Assembly (NCBI GenBank): GCA_903839965.1
Contig: CAIMEK010000818.1
Span: forward strand, 1-15,532
Length of the DNA: 15,532 nucleotides
Source of the DNA: an uncultured Acetobacteraceae bacterium
GTDB lineage: Bacteria > Pseudomonadota > Alphaproteobacteria > Acetobacterales > Acetobacteraceae
Direction of reading: 5' to 3'
Below the pieces are notes generated by a model. The model was not told the origin of the DNA. It worked only from the letters and a program-made list of their open reading frames with translations, and searched no databases. Below are positions 8,037 to 13,390 of the stretch, piece after piece. The position numbers and the translations under genes were made by a program. Each line of letters opens with the position of its first letter. Within the stretch, counting starts at the first letter, position 1.

Positions 8037-8065
8037 ACCATACGTGGCGGTCGATGGGACGGCAA
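8037..8065 (-). promoter_or_regulatory. Candidate promoter for the transport operon
   Basis: On the minus strand TTGCCG (8065-8060) and TATGGT (8042-8037) are separated by exactly 17 bp, each matching 4 of 6 sigma70 consensus bases. It lies between the papain-like gene and the first permease gene. If used, transcription would begin near 8030, which would exclude the TTG at 8037 as the permease start. It could also be chance in GC-rich DNA. Confidence 0.3.
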
Positions 8066-8070
8066 GACGA

Positions 8071-8820
8071 TCAGGCCATCGGCCCCGCGACAGCCGCGCC
8101 CTCGCGCTGCAGTGCGGCCAGGTCGAGGCCGGCGGGCGAGAGGCCGGTCGCATCGAGCCAGGAGCGCGATATCGTTGCCTCGGCGTGGATGGCGTAGCGC
8201 GCCACCGCCTCCCAGGTGATGCCGCGTTCGCGGCCCCAGGTGACGACGCGGAGGCACTCCCGGTCATAGCCGGCGGCACACACCCGATGCGCGCCCCAAC
8301 TTCCGGGCTGGCCCCAGGAGCCCGAGATGATCGACCAGATCGCGGGCGTATTTTCCCAGGCCAGCGGCATGGCCAGGTCGAGTTGCACCGGACCCAGGAA
8401 GGCCACCGCCGCGCGTAGCGCGTCTGATCTGGTCGGGTCCAGCGCGACGATCGACGGCACGTCCTCCCATTGCTCGCCCCAGCGCACGCCGCTGCTCGCC
8501 CATTGCACCGCCGCCGCGTCGCTGGCGGTGCCGATGTCGGTGGCGTCCGTGCCGTCCCAGCCGGACCAGGCGCGATACAGCGCGAGCGCCTCGTCGGTGG
8601 TCGGCCTGCGGGTATCGCCGGCCTGCACCGCGCGCCGGATCTGGATCGATCGCAGCGCTCCCGCCGGAACACAGTTGGAATGCACGTCGTTGCCGAGCGC
8701 ATCGCCGTCGAGCGCGATGTGGCTGTGCCAGTCGCACGTCGGTGGCGCGTGCAGGCCATCCAGCGCCACACCGACGCGGTACAGCGCCGGATGCGGACGA
8801 TGGATCAGGCCGAGGCGCAT
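8071..8820 (-). CDS. Papain-like cysteine peptidase-type protein of phage-like cassette
   Basis: This 249-residue protein resembles phage- and bacterium-encoded papain-fold proteins. The candidate catalytic cysteine is C50 in NDVHSNCVPAG. The catalytic histidine is H178 in GSWGAHRVCAAGYD, followed by VTWG (193-196) where papain has its NSWG asparagine motif, then WEAVARYAIHAEA. The spacing and order Cys, His, xWG are those of the papain fold; the typical Asn is replaced. There is no signal peptide or membrane segment. The ATG at 8820 overlaps the previous stop by one base (TGATG), so translation is probably coupled. It is the third gene of a small cassette after a holin-like and a lipoprotein-like gene. 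The substrate is unknown, and activity is not assured; it could equally be a structural or immunity-related papain-fold protein. Confidence 0.7.
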   Translation of the reverse strand: MRLGLIHRPHPALYRVGVALDGLHAPPTCDWHSHIALDGDALGNDVHSNCVPAGALRSIQIRRAVQAGDTRRPTTDEALALYRAWSGWDGTDATDIGTASDAAAVQWASSGVRWGEQWEDVPSIVALDPTRSDALRAAVAFLGPVQLDLAMPLAWENTPAIWSIISGSWGQPGSWGAHRVCAAGYDRECLRVVTWGRERGITWEAVARYAIHAEATISRSWLDATGLSPAGLDLAALQREGAAVAGPMA

Positions 8821-9299
8821 CAGTGCACCGCTCGCAGGATCAGGCGTGCCTGGTCGGGCGCATAGACCGGCGCGGCCAACGGCGCACCGGAGATGCCGAC
8901 CGCGCCCAGGACCATGGGCAGCAACGACACGGCGGCATCGATCAGCGCCGCGATGGCGGACCCGCCGGGGATCAGCGGCAGCGCAATCGAGGCCAGGGCC
9001 TGCACGGTGCGGACGAATTCCGCCACCGGGTCGGGGCCGGCCGAAGCGGTGGCCACCTGCGTGGCGTCCGCCTCGATGGTGGCGAGCCAGCCTTGCAGTT
9101 GCGCCAGGGTCGCGGGCGGAACGCCGGGCGCCTGCGCGAGCGAGGCGACCACCGAAGCGAGGCCGGAGGCGATGAGCCTGACATCGCTCGCGAGTTGCGA
9201 GGGCGTGGTGCCGGCGCAGGAAGTTGCGGCGAACGCGGCGGACAGCGAAAGCATGGCCCGGCGGGTGGGGTGCATGGGATGCCTCATCGAACGGTTCAT
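8820..9299 (-). CDS. Lipoprotein-like hypothetical protein of phage-like cassette
   Basis: This 159-residue protein has an N-terminus with arginines and a hydrophobic stretch (RRAMLSLSAAFAATSCAG) ending in a possible lipobox cysteine at C28; TSC is a less usual lipobox ending. The twin arginines R13-R14 could instead suggest a Tat-like signal. The mature part is alanine-rich and probably helical, with a glycine/alanine hydrophobic segment near residues 103-138 (LASIALPLIPGGSAIAALID and following) that may associate with membrane. I do not recognise the family. The start at 9299 is chosen because it forms an ATGA overlap with the stop of the holin-like gene; starts at 9287 and 9275 are in frame, and the one at 9275 has a GAGG upstream. 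Its stop overlaps the papain-like start. By position it may be a spanin-like or envelope partner, which is speculation. Confidence 0.65.
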   Translation of the reverse strand: MNRSMRHPMHPTRRAMLSLSAAFAATSCAGTTPSQLASDVRLIASGLASVVASLAQAPGVPPATLAQLQGWLATIEADATQVATASAGPDPVAEFVRTVQALASIALPLIPGGSAIAALIDAAVSLLPMVLGAVGISGAPLAAPVYAPDQARLILRAVH

Positions 9300-9547
9300 G
9301 AAGTCGGCGTTGCCGACTGGGGGTTTGCCGCCGGCGCGGCAGCGGTGGCGTTGCGCGCGTTGCCGCGGTTCGCGGCACACCAGTCCAGCAGCAGACGCGC
9401 CGCCCGCCACCAGCCCGGGGAGGCGGGGGTCGCCGGCGGCAGGATGGCGGCCAGGATCGCGGCGATGCCGATGGCGGCAACGAGGGTGCCCGCGTAGGCG
9501 CCCAGGCCGAGCGCCTGCGCCAGCCCGAGCAGCTGGGTAAGGTCCAT
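9296..9547 (-). CDS. Small holin-like membrane protein
   Basis: This 83-residue protein has one clear hydrophobic segment (about residues 13-36, GLGAYAGTLVAAIGIAAILA), then a proline, WWRAARLLLDW amphipathic stretch and a low-complexity Ala/Asn/Pro/Thr tail. The size and layout fit a holin or a small phage membrane protein, but there is no family motif to prove it. The ATG at 9547 has GGAG 6 nt upstream, which is a good SD. The longer frame from 9646 adds Arg/Pro/Ser-rich residues that look like translated intergenic DNA and is rejected. It is the first gene of a three-gene coupled cassette and follows the divergent regulatory region by about 85 bp from the candidate promoter. Confidence 0.65.
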   Translation of the reverse strand: MDLTQLLGLAQALGLGAYAGTLVAAIGIAAILAAILPPATPASPGWWRAARLLLDWCAANRGNARNATAAAPAANPQSATPTS

Positions 9548-9630
9548 GATGGTCTCCGGAGGAGATTGTGCCGCCGACCGGGCGGCAGGACGGGACGGGA
9601 CGGCCGGATCGGAGCGCCTTCCGTACGGCC

Positions 9631-9679
9631 AGAACGTTAACACCACTGACTTTGAATGTCAAGTGTCACTAACGTTACT
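9631..9679. promoter_or_regulatory. 49-bp dyad with two AACGTT cores, probable operator
   Basis: The left arm (9631-9650) and the reverse complement of the right arm (9658-9679) share AG, AACGTTA, CACT and GAC in the same order, with a 4-base mismatched centre and two one-base offsets; the loop is TTTGAAT. Each arm includes an AACGTT core with a central CG, the type of core bound by many LacI-family regulators; the two CG centres are 38 bp apart. The region is AT-rich against a GC-rich background. The regulator itself is not in the window. Confidence 0.5.
9634..9662 (-). promoter_or_regulatory. Candidate promoter of the holin-like/lipoprotein/papain cassette
   Basis: The minus strand has a perfect -35 TTGACA (9662-9657), a 17-bp spacer and TAACGT (9639-9634) in the -10 place, which matches only the outer consensus bases. 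The -10 overlaps one AACGTT core and the other core lies just upstream of the -35, the geometry expected for repression by a protein bound at both sites. Transcription would begin near 9627. Confidence 0.4.
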
Positions 9680-9686
9680 GCGCACA

Positions 9687-9728
9687 GGCCGCCGCCGGCG
9701 GAGCGACCGGACGGTGCGTCCGGCGGCC
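9687..9728 (+). repeat. Competing GC-rich inverted repeats in the leader region
   Basis: CCGGAC (9707-9712) and GTCCGG (9718-9723) form a perfect 6-bp stem with a 5-nt loop. GGCCGCCG (9687-9694) is also complementary to CGGCGGCC (9721-9728), and the two pairings share bases 9721-9723, so they exclude each other. If the plus-strand operon is transcribed from the dyad region, these would be alternative structures in its 5' leader. Confidence 0.4.
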
Positions 9729-9855
9729 CCGCCTCGGCTTGCATTGCCGTAGGACGCGTGCCAGACATTTGCACTGCTTCTGCAGATCACCGACGGCGTG
9801 CGACCTTGCCGTTGCGGCATGCGCCGTCCCACCCCTGGTCAGGAACAAGCGATCC

Positions 9856-10533
9856 ATGGCTGACGACGTTGCGGTTTTCCAGACGATCCGCGAGCATCTG
9901 TTCACCGCGGTGATCGGCGACATCCTCGACGTGGCGGGGCTGGAGCACCAGTTCCTGCCGCCGGAAATTCGCGCCCTGCAACGCGACAGCGTGCTCGTGG
10001 GCCGGGCGATGCCCGTTCTGGAAGCGGATTGTTGCGGCGAAACGGTCGCCGTCGACGGTGGCGCTTCGGCGTTCGGGCTGATGTTCCGCGCGCTCGACGA
10101 TCTGCACGCCGGCGAGGTCTACATCACCTGCGGCGCCTCGCCGCGCTACGCGCTGTGGGGCGGACTGATGAGCACGCGGGCGATGAAGCTGGGGGCGGTC
10201 GGAGCCGTTCTCGACGGCTTTCATCGCGACACGCGCGAAATCGAGAAGCTGGGATTCCCGGTGTTCTCGCACGGTTCCTACGCGCAGGACCAGCGCCTGC
10301 GCGGCCGGGTGATCGACTTCCGCTGCCCGATCGAGTTTCCCAACGCGGTGCGCGTGCACCCCGGCGACGTAATCGTCGGCGACGTCGATGGGGTAGTGGT
10401 GATTCCGCAGCAGCACCTTGAGGACATCGTCGCCGACGCGCTGGCGAAGGTGCGCGGCGAGGCCACCGTGCGCAACAGGATCGCGGCCGGCGACAGCACG
10501 ATGACCATCTTCGAGCAGACCGGCATTATGTGA
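9856..10533 (+). CDS. RraA-like aldolase/decarboxylase family protein
   Basis: This 225-residue protein belongs to the RraA-like fold (once mislabelled as demethylmenaquinone methyltransferase), which includes class II HMG/CHA aldolases and oxaloacetate decarboxylases as well as the RNase E inhibitor RraA. The signature segment GAVLDGFHRDTREIEKLGFP (from residue 116) contains R124 and D125, the substrate- and metal-binding pair of the catalytic members; GDVDGVVVIP (175-184) is the usual C-terminal strand motif. Presence of the RD pair supports an enzyme rather than a pure RraA regulator. The ATG at 9856 has AGGAA 10 nt upstream; a longer frame from 9739 adds unrelated Cys/Arg-rich residues. 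It is the first gene of a four-gene sugar-acid operon and may cleave or decarboxylate the oxo acid made by the dehydratases; the actual substrate is unknown. Confidence 0.88.
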   Translation: MADDVAVFQTIREHLFTAVIGDILDVAGLEHQFLPPEIRALQRDSVLVGRAMPVLEADCCGETVAVDGGASAFGLMFRALDDLHAGEVYITCGASPRYALWGGLMSTRAMKLGAVGAVLDGFHRDTREIEKLGFPVFSHGSYAQDQRLRGRVIDFRCPIEFPNAVRVHPGDVIVGDVDGVVVIPQQHLEDIVADALAKVRGEATVRNRIAAGDSTMTIFEQTGIM

Positions 10534-10548
10534 GGCGTGGTTACGGCG

Positions 10549-10833
10549 ATGAGTGAATTGCTGCTGCTGGCGGCGACGGACCAGATTGCCGTCGCCGTGC
10601 GCGACATCGAGGCAGGCGAGACGATCGCCTTGCCGGACGGCCGCCAGGTGACCGCGCGCGCGCGCGTGCCGTTCGGCTTCAAGATGGCCGTTTGCGCGAT
10701 CGGCGCGGAGGAGAAGGTTTTCAAGTACAGCGTGCCGATCGGCACCGCGACGCAGGCGATCGCGGCCGGCGAGCTTGTCCACCTGCACAACCTGCGCAGC
10801 GACTACATCGCCGCCCCGCGCGAGAGGACCTGA
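10549..10833 (+). CDS. UxaA-family hydro-lyase small subunit (SAF domain)
   Basis: This 94-residue protein is a stand-alone SAF domain equivalent to the N-terminal part of altronate dehydratase. Family features are VAVRDIEAGETI (15-26), PFGFKMAV (41-48), KYSVPIG (59-65) and HLHNL (78-82). In E. coli UxaA this domain is fused to the catalytic part; here it is separate, as in split UxaA-like enzymes and in (2R)-sulfolactate sulfo-lyase SuyA. The ATG at 10549 is preferred; a GTG at 10537 in frame adds four residues but sits too close to the GAGG at 10532. It lies 15 bp after the RraA-like gene and ends 2 bp before the large-subunit GTG, so the two subunits are made together. Confidence 0.85.
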   Translation: MSELLLLAATDQIAVAVRDIEAGETIALPDGRQVTARARVPFGFKMAVCAIGAEEKVFKYSVPIGTATQAIAAGELVHLHNLRSDYIAAPRERT

Positions 10834-10835
10834 GC

Positions 10836-12044
10836 GTGACGGATATCGTCGCGCAGGGCTACCTGCGCCAGGACGGCCGCACGGGCATTCGCAACACGGT
10901 TCTGGTTGCCTACCTGGTGGAGTGCGCGCGACACGTGGCCCAGCAGGTCGCTATCAGGTTCGCCGGCCAGCCCGTGCAGATGATCGGATTCCCGGGCTGC
11001 TACCAGAATGACTATGCCGACCTGATGATGCGCCGGCTGTGCACGCACCCCAATGTCGGCGCGGTGCTGCTGGTGTCGCTCGGCTGCGAAAGCATGCATC
11101 GCGACGACCTGCTGCGGCAGGTGCGCGCGTCCGGCCGGCCGGCGGAACTGCTCGTCATCCAGTCGAACGGAGGCACGCTGCGTTCGATCGAGGCCGGTGC
11201 GGCGTGGGTAGTGCAGGCGCTCGCCCGGATCGCGGACACCCCGCGCGTGCCGATGGCGACATCGGACCTGGTGGTCGGCACCATTTGTGGTGGATCGGAC
11301 ACGACCAGCGGGCTGGCGGCAAATCCCGCCCTGGGCATTGCCTTCGACCTGCTGGTGGCCGCCGGCGGGCGCGCCATTTTCGAGGAAACCGGCGAGCTGA
11401 TCGGGCTTGAACAGGTCATGGCCCGGCGTGCCGCCACGCCGGCGCTGGGCGAGGAAATCCTGGCCTGCATGGGCAAGACCGTGGACTACTTCCGCACGCT
11501 CGGACAGAGCAGCTTCGCCATCGGCAATGCCGAGGGCGGCCTGACCACGATCGAGGAAAAGTCGCTCGGCGCCTACGCCAAGAGCGGCCGGTCGCGCATC
11601 GCCGGGCTGCTCAAGCCGGGCGACATTCCGCCGAGTGCCGGACTCTACCTGCTGGATATCGTTCCCGACGGGCCGATGATGTTCGGTTTTCCGAGCATCA
11701 ACGACAACGGAGAGATCGCCGAACTGATCGCCTGTGGCTGCCATGTCGTGCTGTTCTCGACGGGACGCGGCTCGGTCGTGGGATCGGCCATTTCCCCGGT
11801 CGTGAAGGTGTGCGGCAATCCGCGCACCTTCCGCGCGATGGCGGACGACATGGACGTCAACGCCGGCGCGATCCTGGAACGCACGGCCACGCTCGACGAG
11901 GTCGGGCGGCGCATCTTCGATCTGATCCACGAAGTTGCCGCGGGCAGCCCCACCAGATCGGAAGCGCTGGGACACCAGGAATTCGTGCTCTCCTACAAGT
12001 CGTTCACGCCCATCGGTCCGGACTGCCTGCCGAGGCAGGCCTGA
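10836..12044 (+). CDS. UxaA-family hydro-lyase large subunit (altronate dehydratase-like)
   Basis: This 402-residue protein is the catalytic part of the UxaA/galactarate dehydratase family, cytosolic and normally iron-dependent. Conserved blocks are GFPGCYQND with C55, LLVSLGCES, QSNGGTLRSIEAG, CGGSDTTSGLAANPALG with C151, FEETGELIG, GNAEGGLTTIEEKSLGAYAK and FSTGRGSVVGSAISPVVKV near the C-terminus. With the SAF subunit it would dehydrate a hexonate such as D-altronate to 2-keto-3-deoxygluconate. The same split architecture occurs in SuyB of sulfolactate sulfo-lyase, so a C-S lyase role is a real alternative; the neighbouring UxuA-like gene favours the sugar-acid reading. The start is GTG at 10836, with AGAGGA upstream and the previous stop 2 bp away. 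A longer in-frame extension from 10692 is inside the SAF gene and is rejected. Confidence 0.88.
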   Translation: MTDIVAQGYLRQDGRTGIRNTVLVAYLVECARHVAQQVAIRFAGQPVQMIGFPGCYQNDYADLMMRRLCTHPNVGAVLLVSLGCESMHRDDLLRQVRASGRPAELLVIQSNGGTLRSIEAGAAWVVQALARIADTPRVPMATSDLVVGTICGGSDTTSGLAANPALGIAFDLLVAAGGRAIFEETGELIGLEQVMARRAATPALGEEILACMGKTVDYFRTLGQSSFAIGNAEGGLTTIEEKSLGAYAKSGRSRIAGLLKPGDIPPSAGLYLLDIVPDGPMMFGFPSINDNGEIAELIACGCHVVLFSTGRGSVVGSAISPVVKVCGNPRTFRAMADDMDVNAGAILERTATLDEVGRRIFDLIHEVAAGSPTRSEALGHQEFVLSYKSFTPIGPDCLPRQA

Positions 12045-12090
12045 CCGGGCACCGCGCCGCCGTGAATTCCGCAACGGGAGTTGGGCCACA

Positions 12091-13152
12091 ATGCAGATCG
12101 GGCTTGGTCTCTATCGTCAACTTTTGACCCCGGACAACTTCAGGTTTGCCAACCAGCTCGGGGTCGAGCAGATCGTGGTGCACCTGGAGAACTACCTGGC
12201 CAGCGACGGCGACGGCAAGATCGAGTTGTCGCGCGGCGAGGCGGACGGTTGGGGTCAGGCGATCGACGGCTACTGGACCTACGACACTTTCCGCGCGCTG
12301 ATCGAGCAGCTCGGCGAATATGGCCTCAGGCTTGCCGCGATCGAGAACTTCGCCGTCAAGCAGTGGTCCGACGTTCTGCTCGCCGGGCCGCGCCGCGATG
12401 CGCAGATCGAACAGATGAAGCAGATGATCCGCGATGCCGGCCGCGCCGGCGTGCCTTGTTTCGGCTACAACTTCTCCATTGCCGGCGTGTGGGGATGGGT
12501 GCGCGGTCCGTTCGCGCGCGGCGGCGCGATGAGCGTGGGCTTCGATGCCGACGCCATCGATTTGCACGAGCCCATTCCGGACGGCATGGTGTGGAACATG
12601 CGCTACGGACCCGGGCAGGCCGGCGTGGCGGTTGCGCCTGTTTCGGCCGACGAACTCTGGGCGCGCGCCGCCTATTTTCTCGATGCGGTGCTGCCGGTTG
12701 CCGAACAGGCCGGGGTCAGGCTGGCCGCGCATCCCGACGATCCGCCGATGGACGCATTGCGCGGCGCGGCGCGGCTGGTGAACGAGCCGAGCAAATACGA
12801 CAGGCTCATCGCCCTCAACCCGAGTCCGTCGAACACGCTCGAACTGTGCCTGGGCAGCCTGCAGGAAATGCGCACCGGCGATGTCTACGACTGCGTCGAT
12901 CGCTATTCCCGGGCCAACCGCATCGGTTACATCCACTTCCGCAACGTCGTCGGCAAGATACCCAAATACCACGAGGTGTTCGTGGACGAGGGGGATCTCG
13001 ACATGGTCAAGGTCATGCGGATCCTCAAGGCCAACAAGTTCGATGGCGTTCTGATCCCCGACCACACGCCGGAAATCCAGTGTGGCGCGCCCTGGCACGC
13101 CGGCATGGCCTTCGCGATCGGCTACATGCGCGCGCTGCTGGCGAGTGTGTGA
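12091..13152 (+). CDS. uxuA: Mannonate dehydratase (UxuA-like)
   Basis: This 353-residue TIM-barrel enzyme matches UxuA, which dehydrates D-mannonate to 2-keto-3-deoxygluconate using Mn2+. Recognisable metal and active-site blocks are HPDDPP (214-219), a cysteine in CLGSLQEM (C253), IHFRN with H282 and R284, and DHTPE with D324 and H325. Length is close to the shorter UxuA proteins and below the E. coli form. The N-terminus (MQIGLGLYRQLLTPDNFRFA) and the stretch after HLENYL are unlike typical UxuA, so this is a divergent branch and may use a different aldonate. The ATG at 12091 has GGGAG about 10 nt upstream and lies 46 bp after the large-subunit stop. It is the last gene of the operon; a strong hairpin follows. 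Family assignment is firm, substrate less so. Confidence 0.88.
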   Translation: MQIGLGLYRQLLTPDNFRFANQLGVEQIVVHLENYLASDGDGKIELSRGEADGWGQAIDGYWTYDTFRALIEQLGEYGLRLAAIENFAVKQWSDVLLAGPRRDAQIEQMKQMIRDAGRAGVPCFGYNFSIAGVWGWVRGPFARGGAMSVGFDADAIDLHEPIPDGMVWNMRYGPGQAGVAVAPVSADELWARAAYFLDAVLPVAEQAGVRLAAHPDDPPMDALRGAARLVNEPSKYDRLIALNPSPSNTLELCLGSLQEMRTGDVYDCVDRYSRANRIGYIHFRNVVGKIPKYHEVFVDEGDLDMVKVMRILKANKFDGVLIPDHTPEIQCGAPWHAGMAFAIGYMRALLASV

Positions 13153-13156
13153 ACCT

Positions 13157-13196
13157 CGGCGCGTGCGGCCGGTTCATGGCGTTGCCGCGCGCGTCG
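13157..13196 (+). terminator. GC-rich hairpin after the sugar-acid operon
   Basis: CGGCGCGTGCGGC (13157-13169) pairs with GCCGCGCGCGTCG (13184-13196) over 13 bp including two G-U pairs, with a 14-nt loop. It starts 4 bases after the uxuA-like stop codon. The stem is strong, but no U-run follows, so it would be an atypical terminator or a 3'-end-protecting structure. Confidence 0.4.
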
Positions 13197-13390
13197 CATC
13201 GTGCCCGTCGGAGAATCAGACGAATTACATAACCATAAATCAACTTATTGGTGATAATTAGCGGCGCAAATCGTCGGCCCGGCATTACGAATGCGTAAAT
13301 CCATAAACTCCCTACGCTTGCCTGATCTGGATCAATGTGCGGTTGGCCTGGTTCAGCACACTGGTTCAGTTCGGCAAGACGGGGATCGCC
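13197..13390 (+). promoter_or_regulatory. AT-rich spacer upstream of the sensor gene
   Basis: No gene is seen here. Bases 13219-13260 are far richer in A/T than the surroundings and include a -10-like GATAAT (13253-13258) without a matching -35. A short perfect inverted repeat, TTACG (13285-13289) and CGTAA (13294-13298) with loop AATG, lies downstream. The promoter of the sensor gene is expected in this region, but I cannot place it firmly. Confidence 0.35.

Larger units (their letters stand above)
9548..9855. promoter_or_regulatory. Divergent intergenic region between phage-like cassette and sugar-acid operon
   Basis: These 308 bases hold no credible gene. They contain, from left to right, the SD of the holin-like gene, a candidate minus-strand promoter inside a 49-bp dyad (9631-9679), competing GC-rich hairpins (9687-9728) and the leader of the RraA-like gene with AGGAA 10 nt before its ATG. 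No convincing plus-strand sigma70 promoter could be found, although one must lie in or near this region for the plus-strand operon. Confidence 0.6.

Noticed and set aside
7087..8418. Plus-strand open frame of 443 codons opposite the PotB-like and papain-like genes
   Set aside because: Gln/Gly/Arg/His-rich antisense shadow with no recognisable domain.
9739..9855. Upstream extension of the RraA-like gene
   Set aside because: The added residues are Cys/Arg/His-rich and not family-like; the ATG at 9856 has an SD and matches the usual N-terminus length.
10803..12089. Minus-strand open frame of 428 codons opposite the UxaA-type large subunit
   Set aside because: It is antisense to a gene with many conserved UxaA blocks and has low-complexity composition.
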